DNA from: Mytilus galloprovincialis
Taxonomy: Eukaryota; Mollusca; Bivalvia; Mytilida; Mytilidae
Reading direction: 5' to 3'
NCBI RefSeq assembly: GCF_965363235.1
Contig: NC_134841.1
Location: 62,021,078-62,085,077, forward strand
DNA length: 64,000 nucleotides
Shown: in pieces, positions 29,101-44,100 of the stretch
Layout of the letters: each line of letters starts with the position of its first letter
How positions within the stretch are numbered: position 1 is the first letter of the stretch
The notes under the pieces: generated by a model
Database searches by the model: none
What the model was told of the DNA's origin: nothing
What the model saw: the letters and a program-made list of their open reading frames with translations, nothing else
Made by a program: the position numbers and the translations under genes

Positions 29101-32100
29101 TAATGATCCTCACATCACCACTTTTGATGGAAAGACCTATCATTACCATGAAGTTGGAGAATTTGTCATGTACAGAAATGACAAAGGTCCATATTGGGTA
29201 AGAATCATATCTGAAATTAGAAACGAAATACTCTTATGTGATATCATATTAGACTGAATAGTTAAATAAAGTTAAAGGGACTAAAGAAAACAATACAACT
29301 TCTGTTATTCATTCATCCGTACTACAACAATAAATTACTTTTGCTTGCAATGACACATTCTAAAAATTATTAAACAGTTTAGTACGTTGTGTGAGGTATT
29401 GAGTATTGATGTTTGAAGATTGAAAAAAAACTGAAATTATAACTATAAGCCCTTGATTTAAGAATGCCTTGTTACGGTTTTACTTAAACGATATGTTAAA
29501 GTCTCTACTTCCTATCACATTTATTTTTCTTCCACCTGTTATTCATTCGCTGCTAATCAATAGCTGATATCCGTATTCTAAACTGTCCAATAAACAATAA
29601 CCACTTTGGACGTCAAACTTCCTTGCAATATTATTGGTTTGCTTTGTAAACTGCATAAAAAGACCAACATTTGTTTTGAATATTACAAAGAAGATATCAT
29701 CTCTTTGCAATTCACAATAAAACAAAATACTGTTTTTATATAATATATGTAAAATCATGTTAAAGAAAATTGCACTGGTCCATTCAGTGTGACTTGATAT
29801 TTCTTATCAATCATTCACAGATATATCATTACAGTGGGATTGCAACATATGTCATTACAAAATGAAAGTTCTAAACAATGTGCGTCCAAAAACATATTAC
29901 CCCAATAAGGTGTGCAATGACAGATTATATATTCTGTCCCCCTTCGTATATATACATGTATTATTTAAATGTTTGTTGGATTAACTGATATCATTGCTCA
30001 AGCGAGAAAATTAATCTCGTTGAGATGATCAACGATAATCTATAAGTATCAATTATAAAAGGTTTGTGATTGTTTTGATATAATTTATCGAAATTATTTA
30101 AAAGTTATGAAGCTGGAAGATTTCAAATAAATTTAACCAGATTTGTGGTAGGTAAAAGAAAGCATGATTTTGCTTTACATTTACTGTTAATAAAGAAGTT
30201 TCTTTCTTATGATAGTTACAAAAATGTATTTCTATTGTTTCTACTTATGTAGAACTTAAGGTAGCACTACAGTCTAACAATGATTTTTTGATCATATTTT
30301 TTTTATCACATAATTTTGAAATAAGTATTATTCTGCACAGTTTGTAAAAATCCCAAAGTTATTGTCATATCACATCAGGGAGTAAATTGATAATGAATTT
30401 ATGTAAATAAAAGCACATGGTAATTAATCTAAATATATAGGCATTTGGGAGGGGCTTATATGTCAATCATCTGTTGATACCAGTGTCCAGCTGTTAATCC
30501 CTGACCACAAGATAAATATTGTAGTCTTATCATCATGTCATTGTTTTGCAACACAAATTATTTATATAACATGGAAGTGAACAAAGAAAAAGAAAAAAAA
30601 AACTAAAGGGAAAAAATCTACCAAAAAAGAAAAAAAGTACTATGGAAAAGAGTGGGGAAGTATTTTTGAAAGCCTCTGACTGCCTGTTTAAATTTCTTCT
30701 CTTAGATCTTCTTCATCTAAATACAGTTTTATGAATTTTAACTAATTTTCAGTTGATGTGTATTTTTTCAGTCCCATTTAATTAAATGTATTTTCAAGAA
30801 AAGGGTGGTCTTGATCTTTTTATGAACATGTTTTTTTATGCACACTTTTAATGTTTAGCTAATTTCAGACATAGTTTATTTCTTTTTTAAAATTCAAATG
30901 AAAATTATTCTTTATACATTTATTAAATGCAGCTGGTCAAGAATGTTATTCTCTTATCTGAGACTGTCTTGAAAGAGGCGGAGCTTTGTCGATATTTAAT
31001 TACTTGATCACAGATGTTGGTCATATCTGTGACGTCAAACTCCCGCCAAATGCCAAGTTAGTGTTGGACAGTTCACATATAATGCAAAATTTACAGCATT
31101 AGAGCATCAAAGACACAAAGTGTGTGGTTATATTGATATAGTAATGGTATCAGAACACTCCTGGTGTGTTCCCAGTGGAACGTTTGTATTTATATTGACT
31201 TTATAGGGGTTCTAAGGGGAAAATTCAGTTTTTAGGTCATTTCTCAGAACAATTTTTCATGAGAATTGTAAGGAAAAAATGAAAATAGAAACTTTATAGG
31301 TGCCCCCTTTGGCTTGACTTTGATATATATGATTAAAGAGTGTATTTTCTACAATACCGTGTCCCAGTTTTTGGATAATTTTTTCTAAATGAATTTATAG
31401 GTCTCCAAAGATGAAAGGTGAAATGAGGTTTGGCACCCAGCAGTTAAATCAATATATCTTCTTACTGGAGGCATATATCAAAAATCTGAGACACGGTTTT
31501 GGAGATTGTATATGGTTGATTACAGGGATGAAAACAAATTTTTACTACCATTTGACATGAAAGTGCCATTTTCATCCAAGTTGGAAGACCACTTTTTTGA
31601 CAATTAATAAGCTATATTTTGAGATAAATCAAACCAAAAATAAATTTATATATAAATTAAGAAAGAGTTATATTTCAGCTTTAAAATGAGTTAAAGATTT
31701 TAAAAATCCATTGAGTAGTTTTGGAGAAATTAATCTTTAAAGACTGTTGATTGGAGTCAGAAAATTCTGACTGTAGTGCTACCTTAATTAGTCAATCTGT
31801 ATTCAAACCATATGAGTTTTAAATTAATCTGGTTTAAATAGTGTCATTGTTAAGAATAGCGTCTACAGATTTGAATCAAACGGTTTTTAATGACTATCTC
31901 AAGCTTGAAATATTCCTTATTTAATAGCAAAACTTCAATTTCAAATCAAAGGTTTTTGTTCTTTACTTTAAGGTGCATGCATTGTTCACCAATTGCAATG
32001 ACGGATTTCCAGGAGCCGCATGCCATTGTGGTGTAGCAATTAGAAGCCGAAATTCCCTTTTCGTTTTACGAACCTGTCAAACAATTTCAAGAAGTAAGAG

Positions 32101-35100
32101 ATATAGCCTGAAAACGCCTCTTGTTTATATAAAACAATGTGATCCTAGTGATATGTTCATTCAACCGTTGTCAATTACTAAATATAAGGTATGTATAAAG
32201 AAAATATTTATAATGTAGCATGCATAATATAAAAAAAATATAATATCTAGCATTTTCGTGAAATATAATTTCATGCAAGGTAAATACGCAAGTATTATAT
32301 GAACCACAATATGTGTAAACCATAGTGCTCTTGTGGTTTCATTCAATGTTTCATTTATTCAATATTATGATAAAGCAATACTTGCATCTAAAAGTGTCTT
32401 TCATTTGTCGATAAGTGAACATATAAACTAGACTAGGGTAGGAATTATATATAATGAGAGATGATTTGTTCATTTTAATCTTTTCTTATTATGTGGAAAA
32501 TTTTGAATTGATTGCCTAACTTCAAGAAAAATGTTACAAACGCGCGAAATTCATACCGCGTGGGGTTTGTTTTGTTTTTTTTTTTTTTTGTTTTTTTATA
32601 ATTTTGTGTTGGGTTTTTTTTAAATACAATTCTGAAAACAAAGTTGTGATAACTGACAGCAAATTCGAAATATTCAGATTTCAAAATCGATATGCTTTTG
32701 CCTGTGGTTTTTAAAACAATATTCTAAACAATTGTGAACTGGAAAAGGAAATACCTTATTTTTTAACTCTCTCTGATTACTGAGTTTCTACTTATTTATA
32801 ATTGTTTGTTTTATAATCTCAGGTAACGTTGCCAATAGGAACTGAAATAATTATTACATTTCAACGGTTGTTCATTAGCAGTATAATAATTAAACCTTCA
32901 TATCATGACATAAACATGGCGAAAGGACTCTGCGGATTTCCAAGCACAACCAAAGACACAACTGACGATTTCATGCATAGGTATTATGGAGTGGTGCAGA
33001 ATCAACGGACGTTTGCAGATTCATGGAGGTATTTGTATAATCTGAAGAAAAAACGAACCCTACATAGTCGTTTTCTTCTCTATGTGATAACACAATCGGG
33101 GATGTAAAATAATTTACTTTTTTTTCAAATAAACTGACAGAACAACTGAGGGAGACATATATAAGTGTTTCTGTCGTATTTTTTTCACTATCCTTTGTTT
33201 TAAAGCCTTTCTTTTAACATATTATATCATTTCATATGCATATCAAGTAACGTCGTGATATAACCATATTGCGATTTTTTTATTTTTGTTTGGTGTAATA
33301 TTGTTTTTTTGGAGAGATTCGTTTATTTTTTTAGATATCATTAGCTCTTTCTAAACAAAAATATTGTTTTAACATGTATATCTGTAAGTATCAAAGAATA
33401 AATTCACATAAAATGAACAGTCGAAAGTCATATTACAAGTTATGTTATTCATAATAAAAAAGAAAGTAAGAATATAATATATTCAAATTGAATAATTGAA
33501 CGAAATTTGATTATTGATATTGAATACTCGGCAGAAAATAAAAGCATGTGTTAAAAAGCAGTTGAAACTTAGAAGTCAAATGCTTGCCTAAATATATTAC
33601 TTTTCATAACTGTTTCCTCCAGATTCATAAGATAAGAACATATTCGTATGTATGTTATGAGGGATAGCAATAACCAGTATTGTTTACTTTCTTTCAATCG
33701 AAATCTTTTAAATGACCATTACTAATTGTTTCAGAATCAATGACACTATGGTGAATGAACAGCTCTTTTTTCAAATTCCAATTTTTCTAACTGAAAATTT
33801 TAAAGTGACAGAAATCAACCAGACGCCACCCTTGACTTTAGATCATTTCTGTGTGTGTGGAAAAAAGGAAACAAACCCTCTTTCATTAGATGATTTGAAT
33901 ACTGCTCAATGTCAGCTGACATCCACTACAGATTATTGCGTAGAATCAAGTGCAACTATAGACAGCAGATTGCCTACTGAGTCTCTGAACTGTTTAGCCT
34001 CAGGTCGTATAAGGAAACGCTCTGTCAGCTCGAAATCATTTAATCGGCGCAGCATTGAAAGCGATGACGGATTAGAATTTCACCCTTTAACTTACGACGA
34101 TGATGTATACAGCGAAAATCTAACGGTAGGATATTTTGTGATGTTGTGTTTTGAATATTTTTTTTTATGTTAACAGCAATTCTCGAGGCAAATTATAGTA
34201 TATAATATACTAAGAGTCGAAAATATCGCTTTACGAGTTCATATGCAAATCATTGATTTCGGTTATTTGGGTGATTGGTTCTTTTATATGATTTTTGTCG
34301 AGCCTTCGACTTTAGTCGAAAAAGCGAGACATAGCGATCCTACATTCCGTCGTCGTCGTCGTCGTCGGTGGCGTCCACAATTATTCACTCTGTGGTTAAA
34401 GTTTTTGAAATTTTAATAACTTTTTTAAACTATCCTTGAATTGTACGAAACTTTGACAGAAGCTTGTTTATGATCAGGAGATAGTATCCAGAAGTAAATT
34501 TTGTAAAAATAAAATTCCATTTTTTCCGTATTTTACTTATAAATGGACTTAGTTTTTTCTGCGGGGAAACATTACATTCACTCTATGGTTTAAGTTTTTA
34601 AAATTTTAATAACTTTCTTAAACTATCCTGGAAATGTACAAAATTTGGCCAGAAGCTTGTTTATGATCAGGAGATAGTATCCAGAAGTAAATTTTGTAAA
34701 AATAAAATTCCATTTTTTCCGTATTTTACTTATAAATGGACTTAGTTTTTCTGCCAGGAAACATTACATTCACTCTGTGGTTAAAGTTTTTAAAATTTTA
34801 ATAACTTTCTTAAACTATCCTGGAATTGTAAGAAACTTGGCCAGAAGCTTGTTTATGATCAGAAGATAGCATCCAGATGTAAATTTTGTAAAAATAAAAT
34901 TCCATTTTTCCCGTATTTTACTTATAAATGGACTTTGTTTTTCTTCCAGCTAACATTACATACAGTCTGCAGTTAAAGTATTTAAAACATTTTTAAGATT
35001 CTTAAACTAGCCTGGATTTTTACCAAACTTGGACAGAAGCTTCTGACAATCAAAAGATAGTATCGAGAGGAATAATTTTATTGATTTTTTTCATTATTTT

Positions 35101-38100
35101 TGATGAGTGTGTGATAAACAGCAAAAGTAGGCGAGACACTGGGTTCCGCGGAACCCTTACAAATTTTTATAATTCCACTCCGAACAGTTTTGTTTTCAGT
35201 TTCCTTGCTTTTCCAATCAAGGTAAACCGAAAATTGTACTTATAAGATATATGCTTTGATACGAGACGTATTATGCGAAGAACTAGAACTAAGATTATTT
35301 TTTTTCGTGTTGATAGGTACTAAAAGATATATTACTAACATTAACCCCACAACTCTTTTCATTCATCGACATAAAGTCAAATGTAGACCGACCTATCAAA
35401 ATTACTACCTGATCTTTTAACCTTCAAATGTAGAATTACACAAGAAATTCCAGATAAATATCCAGATTGTTACAGTTATCTAAATGAAGATTTATATAAA
35501 AGTACCGAGCTCATACTCAAATTTTAAAAGGGGAAAGTCGAAATAATGAAAAACAATTGCTATATTCCTTGCTATATTCGTGCATTGTCCAAAGAAAATT
35601 GCAAGTAATATTATGTAAATTTTATATATAAGAAAAATTCTGAAATTGATTATAGCAGTTCTTTAAAGTGACTTTCGTCCTATAAAATATATGTGGATCC
35701 AGTTATAGTAAATGGTTAAGTGGCTCGTTTTATATTTAAAGGCTCCAGCTGCTTTCAAAAATAGTTGGACAGAAGAAAATGCTACAAACACGTGCAGGGA
35801 AAGTATACAAAATGCCCTCCCGTCACACATATACAGCGAGTATGTAGAACTATCAGAAGATGAGTTTGTAGAGTCTTGTGTTTTGGATATAATGGTGAGT
35901 CGACAGCAAAGAAAGTTGGAATATGTTTAGTTTTCGATATAAATACTTTGAGATAAAAGGACACACAGATCCATGTCTTCGTTTCCTTGCATCATTTTAT
36001 TCTATTACTTTTTTATTTTGTCTTCATTTTTTATTGTATAACCACTTGCCTTTACTTTATTGTATATCTTTTTGTATAATAATGCATTGTCGTTGGTAGT
36101 GAGTAACTCCTTTGGACGAATTTATATTCAATATTAACATGAACTAAAATATCAGAATTTTCTTATATTGCTTATCGTTCAAGTAGTGGAATTCTAAAAA
36201 ATAGGCGAATCTTGCAATTTGTCAACTGCATCTTCTTTTTTAATTTAATAAACGCGCGTCTGGCGCAAATACAAATTTTCAATTCTGGTATCTTTGATGA
36301 GTTTATTTACATAAATTTTGTTTGCTTCTATTAGTTGTAATTTTTGTCTTACCTTGACGGAGTTGGTGGCGTCGTCAATGTATTTGTTTGGGATTAGTTC
36401 AGTTTAAAGGGATCCACTAGTGGTATATCAATGATATTTAGTATGCAGTGGTATTGGCATTCTCACATCTCATTTTCATGGATATAATTCAGACCCGGGG
36501 CCCGTCAGTCATTGTTTATTGACTTTGAACTTTTGCTTGTTTACATGTATAAGTTTGTAACTAAGTAAGTTTATCGGGAACCCCTGGTGGTAGGTCAATG
36601 ATATTTTGAATTCAGTTCCATAAGTTTTGAAACATCTCATTTACATTGGATTTTTTTGGCCTTGTACCTTCAGGCATGGTTCATTGACTTTGAATATTGT
36701 GTAACACTTGCAAACTAAAGTATTGCTCTTTTAATAGCAACATTTATATTTTACTATCAGAATAACAAAAAATAAGAACAGAGGCGCAGCATTAGTAACT
36801 ACTGTTATTGTAGGAGCATGAACACGTCAATTAAGTGAAAATGAATGGTAATTAAAGAGAAAAAAGAACGACGGGAACAAACAAAAAAGGTCCCTACCCC
36901 AAACGCACGTGTTTTCTCTTACGGAAGAAATTGTAGACCCGATAAATGCGCTTAATATAGGTTCTAGATATACAGCAGATATACCAAGAACAAACAGGAT
37001 GTCAAAGATAAAGAATTTTAGTCAGAAATTCTAGTTCGGAGAACGAGCTATGAGTTCCTATGAAGAAATTTAGAATTTATTCAAAAATACATATATGGTC
37101 TATGTACTCATATGGGCCGTTTTGTTGATAACCAAACGAGTATATACTCATATGATCCTACCATACGTGTATACGAAGCAACGTCCAAAACTATTTCGTA
37201 CCTTCTCTTATATGCATCGATTGGATAAACCAAACAACGTGAAACGCCTTTGTAGCTGCTTATAACGATAAGTGTAGATACACTTCCATTACACGTACAC
37301 AAACTCCTAGATTTTTCAATATTTTTGAAATATCTGCCATAAAAGTAGTAGAATGATCGCGTATGGAAATATCAGTCAATATAAAGTCAGGTTTATGACA
37401 ATTAATCACCATTTGTTTCAATAATCAGCGTTTGAAGAACTTTCCTTTGGCAGGCTTATGTTTTTAATATCTAACATGCTATACCATCTACTTTCCTTTT
37501 GACGCTTAGTTTATTTGTTATTCTTGTTCTTGAACTGTCCTTCGTCGACAAGTTCCCATGGAAAATAGTCTTTAAACGGGTTCGTTTGCTGTCTATGCCC
37601 TTATTGAACCATCACAAATATTTCTATTTATTTTCATCTCTCGTTTTGGTCCCAAATAAAGGTTCTCCATAACTGCATATTTTAGTTCAACCTGAAATCA
37701 ACTGTTGCCGTCAACATATTGAGTGTTTTTAATTTCTACAACAGGTATATACATTAAAACTCACATATCAACTTGAACGATGTATTTCACTATTGTAGGC
37801 TACTGGAGATACAACCTACATTGTAGATACCATTGATGCCATGGCAACAATCATACTCGTGGAGCTTTCACGGAATGAATATATACATATCAAAAACATG
37901 ACCGAAGGAAACCAAACGGTACTGGATTATATTACTGGTTTCCTTTGTCCTAATAACTGTAATGACAACGGTAATTGTGTGTCAGGTTAGTATTTGGAAG
38001 ATTGTTATATGTTTACTAAATCACTACATTTATAAAAGACTTGCTGTAGACACTGTTGTACTAAAACCAATTATAATATTGTAAGCACTGTATTTTTACA

Positions 38101-41100
38101 TTAATTGACGTAATTGTGTATGATACAATATTTTGAACTTTTAATCAACTTTACATTACTTGTCATTGGCTTTGAATTGATCGAACTAGCTCTGAGTAAC
38201 TGCGATTATTCTCTGATATGTACTCAGTGTCTTTTTTGTTGTCGAATGTAGAAATATCCTTCTACGTCCGGTCTGTGTTTGTATCAGAAGTCTTTCTGCT
38301 TTGTATCGATCTAAATACTAGTAGTGCCTTCTTGTGTTGTACAGTTATATCAGTGTCCCAGGTTAAGTAGAAGGTTTGGCGCCAACAAATTAGTTTAACC
38401 CCGCCAAATTCTGTATATGCCTGTCCCAAATCAGGAGCCTATTATTCAGGGGTTGTCGTTTTTGCTGTATATCATATTTGGTTTCCGTTCATTGTTTGTA
38501 CGCAAATCCGGGTGTTAGTTTTCTTGTTTAAATTTTGTTACTTGTCATTCCCGCGACTTTTATAGCTGACTGTGCGGTATGAATTTTGCTCATTGTTGAA
38601 GGCCGTTCGGTACCTATAATTGTTAACTTCTTTGTCATTTAGTCTCTAGTGGAGAGTTGTCTGGAATTCATACGACACCTTCTTATTTTTATATTTAAGA
38701 TTCATTGAAAGCAAATGACAGTATGGGACGGAAATGATCTTTGTGATTTCAAAGGAAAGACATTTCTTACTGACAACGATAACCACTCAGAATATCTTCG
38801 ACATAAGAAAAAAATTCTTTGAGATGGTCTTATTCAAACATATCACATTGCTAATATATAATGGGCTTTTTTATGCTGTATGTTTAAGTTAAATTAAATC
38901 TTGGCTTTTTGTGTTGTTTGAGTTGAACAACAATTACTTTCCTGGACTTTCCTGTCATAACAGCCACATCTAGATATTTTGTTTTTGGCATACATCCAGC
39001 ATTTTGATATTAACTAAGTTGATAAGATTTATCGTATCCAAAGTTTGAGATGCAGATATTTAATATCCATGATTCCCAACTATACAATCAGAAGATGACT
39101 TGCATTGACGAACATGAAAATCTTTAAAAGAGAGGTGGAAGATATTAAAGGTATATATACAAACTTATTAGTGAAAGAAATGCTGACTTCGTTATGTCTA
39201 CAAAACAGATAATAGTAAACTAAACACTGAGCAGCACTAACCTCACATACAAATAGGGAATGATATTCTATGCTCTGGAAGGTAAAGATATCTTGCTCGA
39301 CAAGAGGTACCCGTAGTGTTAAAATCAGTAAACCACTGTTGCTCCTTATCATGCACTTTATCTGAAGATTTTTCCCCATTTCTAAACTCATGTTATTATA
39401 CCTTTAAGGTGTTTGTGCTTGTTATAAAGGATACATGGGTGATAGCTGTGCTGAACAGACATCTTCGCCACCGTCTGACACAAGTTTACCGAATGATGGG
39501 CTGTGTTCTATAAGCACAAAGTCATGTATAACAACCAATGTGTATGGCAATTTTCAGTCAACGACTGTGTGGTATAAAAAGAGAAGTTTCCAGGTGATTA
39601 ATTTAAAGGATAGATAAATCTTTAGGGGGAAAACATATCTAAATAGCATTTCAATTAATTTCTTATTGGTTCATAAAGAGTATGAATTTCTAGATGATTA
39701 AATCTTTAAAAATGGAACATTATTGATTTTGTTCTCATGTTTTAACAAAAGATTTTTGAAGCTAGAAATACCCTTTTTTTACAAAATTGATTAAAATATT
39801 CACAATTTGAAAGTTTTAGAATGAATATATGTATGAGTTAGTTCGTCGTACAAGCGAGTGTACAATGCATACATAATACTTCAAGCATATATTTATAATA
39901 TTACTTACTTACTTACTTAGTGGTCCACCTTTTGACATCCGCCTTTCTTAAGTTCTTTCATATTGTCCACATTACACAAATTCTAAAACAAAAATCTATT
40001 CATTTATTTCAATTATTTTTTTAATCGAAAATAACAACATCATTGATTTGTATTATTTTGGTTATTTTATTCAAATCCCAAATAAACTTAAATATCAATT
40101 ACATTTTTTAAATATTAATCAGGAATGTTCCTTCATTAGTGATCATCGGAATATCGTTTTCAATAAATGTTTAAATAGCAGGTTTAATCAACTCAATATC
40201 TATATAATAATGGCATCAGCTGTCGAAGCCATCATAGGATATGAAATGTATAGTCAAAACCGGAGGGAAACTTGTTATTTTGTATGAAGGCAGGTATAAT
40301 AATTCATTCAATAGTAAACCGAATAAAGTTAACGGGCTATTTTGAAATAAATAAAGCAGAAACATGTAGCCTCTGACCATAAGGGTCGAAAAGCCTTACA
40401 TATAAAAAGGGAAGATGTGGTGTGATTACCAATGAGACAACTCTCCACAAGAGACCAACATAACTCAGAAATTAACAAATATAGGTCACCGTAAGGCCTA
40501 CAACAATGAGCAAAGCCCATACCGCATAGTCACCTATAAAAGGCCCCGAAATGACAATGTAAAACAATTCAAACGAGAAAACTCACGGCCTAGTTTATGT
40601 AAAAATTGAAAGAAAAAAAATATGAAACATAAAAACAAACTGAATTACAAGTTCCTGACTTGGGACAGGCACATACATACAGAATGTAGCGGGGTTAAAC
40701 ATGTTAGTGTGATCCGAACCTTCCCCCTAACCTGGGACAGTACACCACAAGAACGAACAATAAAAATCAGTTGAAAAAGTCTAAACTCATCAGATGGACA
40801 AAAATACAAGTGGACGGGGACGGGTGGAGTTCTTATATTTAATTGTGTAAAATGGGTGAAAACTTCAAAACAACAAAGTTTAATTAGGAAATTAACCATC
40901 AAGAACATTTCGCAAATTGATTCCAGACTGACAATTCTAGGAATAACCAAAACATAAACCTTCTGGTATAGTATTTAAATATAAGATTATGATTTAAACG
41001 AAATCACATTGATAACATAATATGTAAAAAAAAAATGACGTTGAAAGTTTGCATATTGTCATGTTACAAATTGTTACGGAAATGTCCAAATGGCTATAAG

Positions 41101-44100
41101 TTATACATAAATGTAAGTTTACTTATTTTTGAAACTTCATTGGGAGAACAAAACTTGGTCAAATAGAATTTAAGCTGGATAAGCGAATTTTTCAGGCGGT
41201 ATAACCATATAATATGTATTCAGTGAAGTGATTAAGAGAGACACAAAGATTACGTTTTTTCACTGCTTTTTTCATTTAAACGTTATATATAAAGTGTGTT
41301 GATGTGTATCTACATTCAGATTACCGAAAATGGTACAGTCTACACATCTGGAAATGAAACGGCCACTGCAGAATATCGGCATTTGTTCATGGTAACTGTA
41401 CCGCTTAAGATATCAAGACGTAAAAGATCTACCGAGTCGATGCATTCACCAGAAGGATATGAAATTAGCTTGTCAAATGACGGCAGTAATTTTGGAGAAT
41501 CTTTCAACATGATTGTGTATGACGAAAATTGTTTCACTTGTAACTCAACATCAGTAACTTGTGTTGCCTTGGTATGTTATATTTATACTTACATTATAAG
41601 TTATTCATTCACAGAGAAGTTGTACTAGTCAGCATTCACTGATTGTTTTAGTAATAGGTTTGTCTTTCATAAAAAAAACATTTATTATACGCGGTTTGGG
41701 TGTATTTATTGATTGCATCAAATGGTTTATTCATGTATATGGTTTTGATGTTATATTTGTTATTCTCGTGGGATTTTGTCTGTTGCTTGGTCCGTTTCTG
41801 TGTGTGTTACATTGCAGTGTTGTGTCGTTGTTCTCCTCTTATATTTAATGCGTTTCCCTCAGTTTTAGTTTGTTACCCCGATTTTGTTTTTTGTCCATGG
41901 ATTTATGAGTTTGAACATCGGTATACTACTGTTGCCTTTATTTATTCTAGATAGAAACTTAAATAAGTAATTTCAATATTAAATACGTTAAAACAACATA
42001 TCAAAACAATCTTACAAATGATAAAACATTTTACATAATACCAGAGTATGTTTAAGTAAGAAACAAATCATTTTAATTATAATTTAATTTATGACTCCTA
42101 ACCCTAAAGATTGAGAGTGTTATCCCGAGTGCTTCAATGCTCAATACATGCTCCGCATGCGATATCCGCCTTGTCCGTCGTATCCAAGGTAGACAACATC
42201 TTTTACATGTCAGATCCTGTAACAGGTGAAATATTTCATTAGAGATGCCGTACTTTTATTGTATAATTAAAAACTGATGCAATTTGTATATGTCATGCTC
42301 ATTGTACATGACGCAGAAGAAATTATTTACAAATACAATACAGGTTAATTAAGTGAATAAAGTGTAAATTGAGAGCCATTCACATTTGTAAGATGGTATC
42401 ACAATATTCGATTTGAATACTAAATATGTTGCAATGAATCATTTGATTTCGAGGGGGAAATGTATTTCTGGAACCGTTGTTTTTTTTCTATTTTCGTCAA
42501 AACCAATATTTTCATTGGTAAAAGAAAACACGTTTTTCGTCAATAGTTAGTTTTGTTATATTAAAAACCATCCATATAGACCTCAAGAGATGTATTTTTG
42601 TTGAACATAGAAAATTGTTGTTCCAATGAAATAAATATTCTACGAATGGAATAGCGCAATTTTCTTTTAATGTTGTTCCATTAAGAGTTTCATTAAATAG
42701 TCTTTAGTGCAATTTTTCGTATTAACTGTATGCCAAAAAATGTCCGAAACAATTTCACAGAATAATCCATTTCCAATTTCAGGAAAGATGTAAACAAAGC
42801 AATAAAGACGGTAAGCTTTGATATTTAGATTACTCTTTTAAAGACACCGATTGCATTTTCAAACTTATTCAATCTATTCAAAATAAAGTAGTGATACTTA
42901 AGATGTCCTAATAAAACAATGAATTATGTGTTTGGTAACAAGAACCAAAATAAAAGCACAAAATATCTACACAGATAGTGCGTTTTTGTGCAGCTGCCTT
43001 TAACATCACAACGGGAAATCTTTTATCCTCTACGTAGTCCGCGTCACTGTTAATATAAATCTTTAGCTCCTTAAAAACAGCTTGACGGAATTCGACCAAA
43101 CTAATAGATATAGATTCGTATTCAGGACACGAATTTATCAACCTGCTTTTTAATGTTTGATCTGATAGATTTCTTAATATATAATTTGAACACGACTGGC
43201 GACACACAAAGTCATTCGAAGAATCAAACATTTCGTAATTATTTGCGTGCTGACAAAAAATATTGTGCGACTTTTGTATTTTCTGTTGATTAGCCAAAAT
43301 ATTTTCCCAAAGAACTAGGCTGTTGCTTAAATCTTACATATATTAATTCATGTCGGTTTAATGCATTATATATATAGTCATAATGTGCCATCAGTTTTGT
43401 TCAGTCAGAAGTCCAGTCAACGCAAAGACTCAAATTGGCATTTTTTTTTTATTTCTCATCCAAACATGAGGTATATTTAGGAATATGAGCAAATATTGGT
43501 TGAATCGAAGATAGAAAGAGGTGTTGATATTTTTTTTCTTAATTTCTTTCAGATAATAATAAAATCTACGTAACAATAGGTGTAGCTCTTGGAGTTGTAC
43601 TTGCAATTATACTGATTGTTTTGGTTGTTATTATCTACAGAGTAAAACATACAAAATCACTGTGAGTATTAATGAGATGTCAATGGTTATGACTGTATAC
43701 GTAAATTTTTAGAAATTAGAATATGCAACATTCCAACAGCATCTACAAATAGAGTATACATCTTTGGATTGATACGATATGTAAGAGCTTTAGAACTATG
43801 TAAATAAATATTAAGGACATATGAAACAGGTTGCATCCCACGGTGCTTTTTTACGAAAATTTGCATACAAACTATTTTTCAACTAGTCAATTCAAATTTG
43901 TAATAAAAAATATACCTTAATGGTATCGAAATTTTAAACATTTATTAAAATGGTATCGAAACTTTAAACATTTACTAAAAAGATATATAAAAAAACAGGA
44001 CTTTTGTACAAACATTTAGAAAATCTTCTTTACAAAAGTATGCTCTAAGTTTGTTTAACAATTCTTTAAAATGATTGTTTTTATCAAAGTATCACGATTT

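Noticed and set aside
40124-40284. Open stretch after ttaatcag that could be an exon of the LRR-VWDE gene
   Set aside because: The exons at 39409 and 41320 already join in phase 0 and their products fit the VWDE pattern without it; its sequence does not resemble the family.
41660-41954. Hydrophobic open frames suggesting a small membrane protein
   Set aside because: They are translations of dispersed repeat R5, which also occurs in reverse at 46725.
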